Shown piece after piece: positions 1 to 6,928 of a DNA stretch of 64,000 nucleotides (the first letter of the stretch is position 1; each line of letters starts with the position of its first letter). Position numbers and translations under genes: made by a program. Source of the DNA: Saccharospirillum salsuginis (GTDB lineage: Bacteria > Pseudomonadota > Gammaproteobacteria > Pseudomonadales > Natronospirillaceae); assembly GCF_014651855.1 (NCBI RefSeq), contig NZ_BMXR01000006.1:186001-250000 (forward strand). Reading direction: 5' to 3'. The notes below the pieces were generated by a model. It was given only the letters and a program-made list of their open reading frames with translations. It was not told where the DNA came from and did no database searches.

Positions 1-1023
1 CAACAAGTCCGGGCTCAGATTGAGTTCGCCGATAGAACTGATGTTACCGGACAGATTCTCCATCGCCAGGGCGATCAACTGTTCGGAATCCAACTGACCC
101 ATGACCAGGGTCTTCAGCGTCTCGGCCGGAAGCGTGTTGATGGCTTCCAATTGAGCTTTCAGTCCATAGGCGTCGGCATCGGACTCCTGTTTCCGGTTCT
201 GTACACGCAGCTCGATGAGCATCTGGCGTTCGGACTCCGCTTCGATATCGGCGGTCAAGGTAACCTTCTGCGACTCGATTTTGGCCCTCTGTTCTTCGCG
301 CCGGGTTTCGATTTCGCCACGCATCAGTTTGCGGCCGTTCTCGATGCGCTGTTCGGCGATTTCCTGTTCCTTTTGCTGAACGGAGTAGTCCGTTTTCAGT
401 TCCGCTTCCTTGATGGAGCGTTCCTGTTCCACCGAGGAAATCCGACGTTGATAAATGGCATCGTCGGCTTCTTTCAGGATAGATTCCCGCGCTTCGGCTT
501 CCAGAGCCCGGGCGGTTTCCGGATTCGGTTTGATGGCCGTCAGGCTGACTTCCAGTACTTCGATACCCATGGCGTCGAGGGTCTTGTGTTCATCCAGACC
601 GACTTCCAGGGCCTGCAGCATGGCCTGACTGTCTTTCAGAACCTCTCTCAACGCCCGGGCCTGTACTCTGGATTGAATTATGCCCTGTGCGACCCGGATG
701 ACCCGCTCGTTCAACTTCATCGGGTCGTCGGAGACATAGCCGGTTCCGGTTCGGTCGAGCGTGAAGTTCAGAATCTCGGCGGTCTTGGGCGCGTCCACTA
801 CGCGGAAAGACAACTGACCCTGGACCCGCACTTCCTGAAAATCGGCGGTTTGCATGTTGAAGACGAACGGGGCTTCCTGGGCATTCATCGGAATAGCCGC
901 GATGGAGACAGTGCGACTGTTGTAGAAAAAACTCAGCCCCTTCCCGGCTTTGTTGACCCGACCGGCTCGGGTTTTCATCACGTAGGTGCTGGCATCGGCT
1001 TTGAAGAATCGAATTCCAATCAT
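1..1023 (-). CDS. SPFH/Band-7 (stomatin-like) protein, 3' end outside window
   Basis: The frame is open from an ATG at 1023 to base 1, so 341 residues are visible and the C-terminus is missing. An AAGGAG site lies 6 bases before the ATG. The N-terminal ~170 residues read as an SPFH/Band-7 domain, including QVRVQGQLSFRVVD-like strands. After that comes a long charged region rich in E, K, Q and R (about residues 190-290, e.g. EQERSIKEAELK) that looks like a coiled coil. No hydrophobic anchor is obvious at the N-terminus. Members of this family assemble into membrane-associated oligomers; the role of this one is unknown. It is divergent from an NrtR-type regulator, and three 15-bp inverted repeats sit just upstream of its start, so it is probably a target of that regulator (inference). 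Confidence 0.8.
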   Translation of the reverse strand, partial: MIGIRFFKADASTYVMKTRAGRVNKAGKGLSFFYNSRTVSIAAIPMNAQEAPFVFNMQTADFQEVRVQGQLSFRVVDAPKTAEILNFTLDRTGTGYVSDDPMKLNERVIRVAQGIIQSRVQARALREVLKDSQAMLQALEVGLDEHKTLDAMGIEVLEVSLTAIKPNPETARALEAEARESILKEADDAIYQRRISSVEQERSIKEAELKTDYSVQQKEQEIAEQRIENGRKLMRGEIETRREEQRAKIESQKVTLTADIEAESERQMLIELRVQNRKQESDADAYGLKAQLEAINTLPAETLKTLVMGQLDSEQLIALAMENLSGNISSIGELNLSPDLL

Positions 1024-1063
1024 GGGGTACTCCTTTTGCGTCGTAGGTCGGCGGCCTCTTAAA

Positions 1064-1143
1064 GTGTCATAAGGACACTTATCGATGCGCTTATAGTGGC
1101 GTTAAGACACATATTCGTCAAGAGAATAGTGGCATAAAGACAC
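1064..1143. promoter_or_regulatory. Three tandem NrtR-type operator repeats
   Basis: Three copies of a 15-bp inverted repeat of the form GTGKC-N5-GACAC lie at 1064-1078, 1096-1110 and 1129-1143, that is 32 and 33 bases apart (about three helical turns). Arms are GTGTC/GACAC in the first and GTGGC/GACAC in the other two, with AT-rich centres. They lie between the divergent SPFH and NrtR-like genes and are the natural binding sites for the regulator encoded next door (inference). Confidence 0.65.
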
Positions 1144-1280
1144 AAATAGAGACTGTCAGTTATGCTGATTTCATGAAAAATACATTTAAAACAGTGGGTT
1201 ATGGTTAACTTTCCCTGTTGTTAATTTTTGTAATTAACGGCTTCAGCCGGTTTGCAGTTACCGGTGTCTACCGGCATTAT

Positions 1281-1295
1281 GTGGCGAAAAGACAC
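1281..1295. promoter_or_regulatory. Fourth operator copy, next to the regulator start
   Basis: A further GTGGC-GAAAA-GACAC repeat of the same family ends 4 bases before the preferred ATG (1299) of the Nudix-like regulator. A repressor bound here would block its own transcription or translation start, so this supports autoregulation (inference). Confidence 0.55.
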
Positions 1296-1298
1296 AAT

Positions 1299-2033
1299 AT
1301 GGATGGCACAGTGACCGAAACCGAGCGTGACTATCTGGCGGGGTACGACCCGCGTGAGTTCCCGATCGTACTGACCACAGTGGATTCGGTGCTTTTCACC
1401 TATCATGAAGACCGATTGAAGGTCCTGTTGGTGCAGCGGGCGAATCATCCGCAAGCCGGTCGCTGGGCCTTGCCCGGCGGTTATATCGATCAGGACCGGG
1501 ATGCGACACTGGAAGATACGGCACACCGGGTGCTGGCCTCGAAAACCGGCGTTGTGCCGCCGTACATCGAACAGCTGGGCAGCTTTGGCGGGGCCGGGCG
1601 GGATCCGCGAGGCTGGTCGGTCACCATCGCCTACACGGCGCTGATTCCCTTCCAGGCGTGCCTGACCCACATCGAATCGGTGACCGATACACAGTGGTTC
1701 GATGTGGCACGGTTAAATGAGCTGGAATTGGGGTTCGATCACGAAGCGATCATCGACGCCGGTCGCGAACGGTTCCGGCAAAAAGCGCTGTATTCGCTGG
1801 TACCGGCCCATGCCCTGCAGGAGCCTTTTTCCCTGGCGGATTTACGCCGCGTTCACGAGCTGTTGATCGGGATGACGCTGTCGCGGAAGAGCTTTATTCG
1901 TCGTGTGGAGGAATCCGGTGCCTTGATCGAAACCGGTGATGAGGCGCCTTCGGGGCGCGGGCGGCCCTCGAAGTTGTATCGACGGTCCCCGCATCTGGAT
2001 GACTATCGCTTTATCCGGAATATCGGCAAATAG
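1299..2033 (+). CDS. nrtR: NrtR-type Nudix-like transcriptional regulator
   Basis: The 244-residue product has an N-terminal Nudix fold (about residues 20-150; LPGGYIDQD in the Nudix loop) followed by a C-terminal winged-helix part that ends in GRPSKLYRRS, the arrangement of NrtR repressors. The Nudix box is degenerate: the REUXEE segment is replaced by HRVLASKTG, so hydrolase activity is unlikely and a ligand-sensing role is likely. NrtR proteins control NAD-related genes and respond to ADP-ribose; no NAD gene is visible here, and the apparent target is the SPFH gene. An upstream in-frame start exists at 1218, but 1299 fits the domain and the operator placement. Confidence 0.8.
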   Translation: MDGTVTETERDYLAGYDPREFPIVLTTVDSVLFTYHEDRLKVLLVQRANHPQAGRWALPGGYIDQDRDATLEDTAHRVLASKTGVVPPYIEQLGSFGGAGRDPRGWSVTIAYTALIPFQACLTHIESVTDTQWFDVARLNELELGFDHEAIIDAGRERFRQKALYSLVPAHALQEPFSLADLRRVHELLIGMTLSRKSFIRRVEESGALIETGDEAPSGRGRPSKLYRRSPHLDDYRFIRNIGK

Positions 2034-2058
2034 GCTAACCAATCGACGACCGTCAGAG

Positions 2059-2868
2059 TCACCGACCCAGTTGCGATAACACCTGCTGCAGACGCCCGGC
2101 GGACAGTTCGCCGGCATGCAGGGTCACCAGTTGGCCGGAGGCGTCGAAAAACGCGGTGGTGGGCAAGCCGCGGGATTCCAGCTCATCCATCAGGCCGGCG
2201 GTTCGGTCGAGGACGACGGTGTCCAGCGTCAGATCTTCCTCGTCCAGAAAACGGGTCACGGCACCGGCATCCTCCCCTTGGTTGGCGTAAACGAAGCGGA
2301 CGTTCGGCCATTGTTGCTGCGCGCGCTCAAAGGCGGGCATTTCCCGCCGACAGGGGCCGCACCAGGTGGCCCAGAGGTTGATCACTGTGGGTTGGCCTTG
2401 CAGCTCCGCAATGGAAAAAGCCTCGCCGTTCAGGTCGCTGACCAGTACATCCGGCAAGGTTCGTTCGGGAACGGATTGCGCCGTCGACAGAATGAACGAG
2501 AGCCCCCACCAGACGGCCACTCCGGCCAGCACCGGCGCGACGACCACCGGCACCGGTTGCTTGCGCCACAGGCTCCAGGCAACGCCGGCGGTCAGCGCCG
2601 CCACCAAGCCGGTCCAGACATGAAAGCCACCCTGCCACAGGTACAGGATTTCCAGCGGTGCGGATTCATAGGCCGGCCAGAACTGGATGACGTGGATCAG
2701 TCGACCGACGCCAAAGCCGGCGCCGAGAGCGATCCAGAGCCCGGCGTCCCCCAGGAGTTTATGCCGCCGCTCCAGCCAATAGCTGACGATGAACAGCACA
2801 ATGATTGACGCGACAAAGATGAGGCGGTCGGCCGGGATGAACAAAGGGCCCAGTGTAATGGCATTCAC
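2059..2868 (-). CDS. Membrane-anchored TlpA-like thioredoxin
   Basis: The first ~130 residues hold several hydrophobic segments with a glycine-rich LGAGFGVGRLIHV stretch, resembling a shortened Lgt-type membrane domain. The rest is a TlpA/ResA-type thioredoxin domain with INLWATWCGPCR, the active-site cysteines being about C170 and C173. It should act as a periplasmic or outer-face thiol reductase, for example in cytochrome maturation or disulfide reduction (family knowledge). A longer frame extends to 2970, but the GTG at 2868 is preferred because CGGAG lies 10 bases before it and the start LGPLFIPADRL matches how such proteins usually begin. It stands alone, ending near the convergent nrtR. 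Confidence 0.75.
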   Translation of the reverse strand: MNAITLGPLFIPADRLIFVASIIVLFIVSYWLERRHKLLGDAGLWIALGAGFGVGRLIHVIQFWPAYESAPLEILYLWQGGFHVWTGLVAALTAGVAWSLWRKQPVPVVVAPVLAGVAVWWGLSFILSTAQSVPERTLPDVLVSDLNGEAFSIAELQGQPTVINLWATWCGPCRREMPAFERAQQQWPNVRFVYANQGEDAGAVTRFLDEEDLTLDTVVLDRTAGLMDELESRGLPTTAFFDASGQLVTLHAGELSAGRLQQVLSQLGR

Positions 2869-3096
2869 AAATGCGGTGCTCCGATAGGATGTCGGTGTGG
2901 CGACAGTGTTATTTGTCGGTATGAGCGACCCACAGGTTAGCAAATGACGCTCCCTAAAAGCACGTTGCACCTGAAATGGCGATGCATGGGGCCGACAGTC
3001 TTACGGACTTTGTATGCTTCGGCATCCGGCGAGAGTAAGCTGATTCCGGAAATGGTTCGTAGGTTGAGCAACTCACTCACCGACAAGGACAGACCC

Positions 3097-3843
3097 ATGA
3101 CGACAATTCGATACCCAAGATTATTGATCGGCTCACTGATGGTCGCCGTCTCAAGCCCGACACTGGCCTATGAAGTGACACTGGAGGCCGGTCCGCTGGC
3201 GTTCGGTTACAACGACGCCCAGATCCCGAACGATGACACCGGCGATCGGTTCGACCTGATGGCCTTGACCGGCGCCGGCCCCGTGCCCTATGTGCGGGCC
3301 AGCCTGGAGACCACGTTCAACCAGCGTCATACCGTGAGAGCCCTCTACGCCCCCGTCAGCATCGAAGGCGAAGGCACCCTGCCCGAGGATACCCGGTTTG
3401 CCGGTGAAACCTTCCTGGCCGACACAGATACCACTGCTTACTACCAGTTCAACACCTACCGGCTGACCTACCGGTACACCTTTCACGATTCGCCGAACTG
3501 GACGCTCGGCGTGGGGCTTACCGCTCTCGTGCGCGATGCGGACATTCGGCTGACCCAGGGCAACACCGAAGCCAACCGCTCCGACCTGGGTGTCGTACCG
3601 CTGTTGCATTTCAACGCCGTGCGCCGCTTCAACGATCAGTGGGCGGCGGAATTCGACATCGATGCGGCCGGCAGTCCCCAGGGGCGCGCGGTGGATGCCG
3701 CCCTGGCGGCGGAGTACCGCTTCGGTGAACACTGGACCGGCCGGGTCGGGTATCGGACCCTGGAAGGCGGTGGTGACGCCGGTAGCGTCTATACGTTTGC
3801 CTGGTTGCATTATGGTTTGCTGGGTGTCAGCTACACCTTTTGA
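3097..3843 (+). CDS. Outer-membrane beta-barrel protein of unknown function
   Basis: The 248-residue product starts with a signal peptide (cleavage probably after SSPTLA, residue ~24). Its body alternates polar and hydrophobic residues with many aromatics, and it ends LGVSYTF with a terminal phenylalanine, the usual signature of a BamA-assembled barrel. AAGGA lies 8 bases before the ATG at 3097; an in-frame upstream start at 2944 would add 51 residues without a signal sequence and is rejected. I do not recognise a named family. It is a single gene following the divergent TlpA-like gene. Confidence 0.7.
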   Translation: MTTIRYPRLLIGSLMVAVSSPTLAYEVTLEAGPLAFGYNDAQIPNDDTGDRFDLMALTGAGPVPYVRASLETTFNQRHTVRALYAPVSIEGEGTLPEDTRFAGETFLADTDTTAYYQFNTYRLTYRYTFHDSPNWTLGVGLTALVRDADIRLTQGNTEANRSDLGVVPLLHFNAVRRFNDQWAAEFDIDAAGSPQGRAVDAALAAEYRFGEHWTGRVGYRTLEGGGDAGSVYTFAWLHYGLLGVSYTF

Positions 3844-3925
3844 CCCGGCGTCTGTTCCAACGGTCGACGTTCGCGCCAACCTGCACTAGGTTCAGGCCAT
3901 CGCTCAATTCAACAGGGAGACCAAG

Positions 3926-5170
3926 ATGAGTCGTAAGCGTTTCACGTTCGAAAACCGCCAGGGGCACGAGTTGTCCGGATCGTTGGAATTGCCGGACGAC
4001 GGCGAGGCGGACGCCATCGCGGTGTTCGCCCATTGCTTCACCTGCGGCAAGGACATCCGTTCGGCCAACACCATCGCGGACGCTTTGACGCGGGCCGGTA
4101 TCGGCGTGCTGCGGTTCGATTTCACCGGGCTTGGCGGCAGCGAGGGGGACTTCGCCAATACCAATTTTTCGTCGAACGTTCAGGACCTGGAAGACGCCAT
4201 CGACCGGCTGACGGAACAACTCGCGGCGCCCCGCTTGCTGATCGGCCACAGCCTGGGCGGGGCGGCGGCACTGGTGGCCGCGGCCAACCGCGACAGCATC
4301 GAGGCGGTGGTGACGATCGCGGCGCCGTCCTCGGCCGAGCACATCCAACACCTGTTCGCCGATCAAAGTTGCGATATTCAGCGTGACGGCGAAGCCGATG
4401 TCGACATCGGCGGTCGACCGTTCCGGGTGACGTCCCAGTTGCTGGATGATCTGGACCATTGGAGCCGGCAACCGGCCATCGGAGAGGTCGGTAAACCGTT
4501 GCTGATTTTCCACTCGCCGCTGGACCGGGTGGTCGGTATCGACGAAGCCGCGAAACTGTACAAAGCGGCCAAACATCCGAAGAGTTTCATCTCGCTCGAC
4601 AAGGCGGACCATCTGCTGACCCAGGCGGCCGATGCCCGCTATGTGGGCACCACCATCGCCGCCTGGGCAAGCCGCTATCTCGATCTTGAACAGGGCGCGC
4701 TGCGGGCCGCCGGCGATACCCAGCGACCCGACATCGACACCGGCGAGGTGCTGGTCACCGAAAACGACCAATCCTTCCTGCGCGGCCTGTATGCCCATCA
4801 TCACCATTCATTGGCGGACGAACCGGAAAGCGTCGGTGGCTCGGACAAAGGGCCGAACCCCTACGATTATCTGCTGATGGCGCTCGGCAGTTGCACTTCG
4901 ATGACGCTGCGCCAATACGCGAACCACAAGAAACTGCCGGTGCGGGACATCGAAGTGCGGCTGCGGCATTCCCGCGAGCACGCCAGGGATTGCTCGGACT
5001 GTGAAAGCCGTGACTCAAAGATCGACCGCATCGATCGGGTGATCGACTATCAGGGGGAACTCAGCGCCGAACAGCACGAACGGTTCCTGCAAATCGCCGA
5101 TCGCTGCCCGGTTCACAAATCACTTAAAGGGGAGATCCGGGTGGTTACCCGGTCCGGACGGGACGAATGA
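3926..5170 (+). CDS. Alpha/beta hydrolase-OsmC fusion protein
   Basis: The 414-residue protein has two domains. Residues ~1-260 are an alpha/beta hydrolase with the nucleophile elbow GHSLGG (Ser about 109). From ~270 to the end is an OsmC/Ohr-like peroxiredoxin domain with its two reactive cysteines in GSCTSMTL and DRCPVHKSL. This bifunctional architecture is known in proteobacteria. The OsmC half should reduce organic hydroperoxides, while the hydrolase substrate is unknown. AGGGAGACC precedes the ATG at 3926. It stands alone, ends in a strong bidirectional hairpin and faces azoR, another redox enzyme. Confidence 0.88.
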   Translation: MSRKRFTFENRQGHELSGSLELPDDGEADAIAVFAHCFTCGKDIRSANTIADALTRAGIGVLRFDFTGLGGSEGDFANTNFSSNVQDLEDAIDRLTEQLAAPRLLIGHSLGGAAALVAAANRDSIEAVVTIAAPSSAEHIQHLFADQSCDIQRDGEADVDIGGRPFRVTSQLLDDLDHWSRQPAIGEVGKPLLIFHSPLDRVVGIDEAAKLYKAAKHPKSFISLDKADHLLTQAADARYVGTTIAAWASRYLDLEQGALRAAGDTQRPDIDTGEVLVTENDQSFLRGLYAHHHHSLADEPESVGGSDKGPNPYDYLLMALGSCTSMTLRQYANHKKLPVRDIEVRLRHSREHARDCSDCESRDSKIDRIDRVIDYQGELSAEQHERFLQIADRCPVHKSLKGEIRVVTRSGRDE

Positions 5171-5171
5171 T

Positions 5172-5226
5172 GCCCGGGCTTTGACAAGGGGAGCCTCAGT
5201 AACGGGAGGCTCCACCCAGCCCGGGC
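5172..5226. terminator. Bidirectional hairpin terminator
   Basis: An outer perfect 9-bp stem (GCCCGGGCT at 5172-5180 with AGCCCGGGC at 5218-5226) encloses an inner 8-bp stem (GGAGCCTC 5190-5197 with GAGGCTCC 5206-5213). It fills the whole gap between two convergent genes. There is little T-run, so termination in both directions is inferred from structure and position. Confidence 0.6.
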
Positions 5227-5227
5227 T

Positions 5228-5815
5228 TCAGGCACTGAGCGCCTCCAGTGTTTTTTCGGCATCGTTCACCGCCGCCGCTCGAGCTTCGTCGCCCATCGCA
5301 ACGCCTTCCGCGTAGATCACTTCCACATCGGTAATGCCGATGAAGCCCAGGAACTGCTTGATGAAAGGCACCTGGAAGTCGAATCCGGAATCCTTGTACA
5401 TCCCGCCGCGCGATGTCACGACGATGGCCTTCTTGCCGCTCAACAAGCCCTGCGGGCCGTTTTCGGTGTACCGGAAGGTCACGCCGGCGCGGGCCACCTG
5501 GTCGAACCAGGCCTTCAGGCTTGATGGGATGTTGAAGTTGTACATGGGCGCGGAAATCACCAGGGTATCGGCGCTCTGCAACTCCTCCACCAGGGTGTCG
5601 GACAGCGCTACCCGATCGGTCTGGTCGTCGCTGCGCTGATCGGCCGGTGTAAAAAAGGCGCCGACGGTGGCGCCGTCAAGGTGGGGAACCGGGTCGGTGG
5701 CCAGATCGCGCTCGATGACGCGGGCGTCCTGCTGGCCGATCCACTGACGGGCCAGTTGGTTAGAGACAGAGTTGTCGCCGGAGACGGATGAGTAAATCGC
5801 AAGAATCGTTTTCAT
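5228..5815 (-). CDS. azoR: FMN-dependent NADH-azoreductase
   Basis: The 195-residue flavodoxin-fold protein matches AzoR in length and motifs: an N-terminal phosphate-binding SSVSGDNSVSN-type loop, the segment PMYNFNIPSSLKAWFDQV, and TSRGGMY near residue 140. The family reduces quinones and azo dyes with NADH in the cytoplasm. AAGAGGAC lies before the ATG at 5815. It is divergent from a LysR regulator across a 109-bp gap that contains an inverted repeat, the classic arrangement for inducible azoreductase/quinone-stress genes. Confidence 0.92.
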   Translation of the reverse strand: MKTILAIYSSVSGDNSVSNQLARQWIGQQDARVIERDLATDPVPHLDGATVGAFFTPADQRSDDQTDRVALSDTLVEELQSADTLVISAPMYNFNIPSSLKAWFDQVARAGVTFRYTENGPQGLLSGKKAIVVTSRGGMYKDSGFDFQVPFIKQFLGFIGITDVEVIYAEGVAMGDEARAAAVNDAEKTLEALSA

Positions 5816-5880
5816 GGAATGTCCTCTTAATCAATGAGGACCATGCTATTATATTCAAAGCTGCAAAAATGTATTCCATA

Positions 5881-5907
5881 ATGCAAACCCGAATTGCGAA
5901 TTTGCAT
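5881..5907. promoter_or_regulatory. LysR-type operator between azoR and its regulator
   Basis: A perfect 7-bp inverted repeat, ATGCAAA (5881-5887) and TTTGCAT (5901-5907), spans 27 bp and ends 17 bases before the LysR start codon. Size, AT-rich arms and divergent setting fit a LysR regulatory binding site (inference). Confidence 0.55.
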
Positions 5908-5924
5908 ATGAATGGAGGATCGGG

Positions 5925-6854
5925 ATGCCACCACCCTCGCTCGATTGGAACGATCTGAAAGTCCTGGTTGCCGTGGCGGAGCAGGGCAATCTGAAACAGG
6001 CCGCGTTGGAACTGGACGTAAATCCGTCCACCGTGTGGCGCAAGATCCAGGCGCTGGAGCAGCGCCTGGGGTCGCAACTGCTGGTGGGCGATCGGGGCGG
6101 TTATAGCGTCACCGATAACGGCCAGGCGGTCATCGACCACGCGCGCAAGATGGCGGCCCACGCCGAGGCCATTCAGACGCAGGCGTGCGCCACCCATTTC
6201 GTGGTTCGTGGGTTGATCCGGGTCACGGCGCCGGGAAATCTGGCCTGGCATGTCCTGCCGCCCTTGTTGAAGGCGTTCCGGGAACGTCATCCGGAGGTCT
6301 CGTTCGACCTGCGCGAAGACGTGGCCATGGTCGATGTGGGGCGGCAGGAGGCTGACATCGCCCTGCGGGGCAGTCGCGAGGCGCCGGACGACACCATCGC
6401 CCACTTTTTACGACCGATACGTTGGTGTGTGTGCGGAACGCCCGAGCTGGCCGGGGCCGATTCTCTGACGTTGGAAGAGGTGGTGCAACGGCCCCTGATC
6501 GGCTTCACCGGAACCGACAACCCCGCCAAACGCTGGCTCAATCGCCATGCCCGGCAGGCGAACACACCGGTGCACTGCAACAGTGTCCAGGCCGCCTACC
6601 GCTGTGCCCTGGAGGGGATCGGCCTGGCTATTCTGCCGGAGAACCACCAGTGGAACCTGTCGTGCGTGTACACCCTGCCGTCCGAGTACGACTCCGGTCT
6701 GTGGATTCTGACGCACCCGGAAATGCGCAACGCCGCCCGAATCCGGGCGTTCTGGGATTTCCTGATTGAAGCGCTGAGCTCCGACCCGGCTTCCGCGGTC
6801 ACCCCGTCCGAAGCAAACGCTGAGCATCGGCCGCAGGAGCCGGTGCGCCCGTAA
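5925..6854 (+). CDS. LysR-family transcriptional regulator
   Basis: The 309-residue protein has an N-terminal helix-turn-helix (residues ~5-65: NLKQAALELDVNPSTVWRKIQALEQRLG) and a C-terminal substrate-binding effector domain. A GGAGG lies 7 bases before ATG 5925. The first residues LDWNDLKVLVAVAEQGN are typical of the group of LysR proteins that regulate nearby oxidoreductases. It is divergent from azoR and probably controls it and itself. The last ~30 residues are Ala/Pro/Glu-rich and look unstructured. Confidence 0.88.
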   Translation: MPPPSLDWNDLKVLVAVAEQGNLKQAALELDVNPSTVWRKIQALEQRLGSQLLVGDRGGYSVTDNGQAVIDHARKMAAHAEAIQTQACATHFVVRGLIRVTAPGNLAWHVLPPLLKAFRERHPEVSFDLREDVAMVDVGRQEADIALRGSREAPDDTIAHFLRPIRWCVCGTPELAGADSLTLEEVVQRPLIGFTGTDNPAKRWLNRHARQANTPVHCNSVQAAYRCALEGIGLAILPENHQWNLSCVYTLPSEYDSGLWILTHPEMRNAARIRAFWDFLIEALSSDPASAVTPSEANAEHRPQEPVRP

Positions 6855-6928
6855 CAACCGCTCAGAGTGCACCGGCAACGTCGCCGACCGAACAATAGCG
6901 TCGCTTCGGTCAGCGACTGTTGAACGGT

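Noticed and set aside
151-1062. 303-codon plus-strand frame at the left edge
   Set aside because: It is antisense to the SPFH gene, whose minus-strand frame has a clear domain, ribosome site and start.
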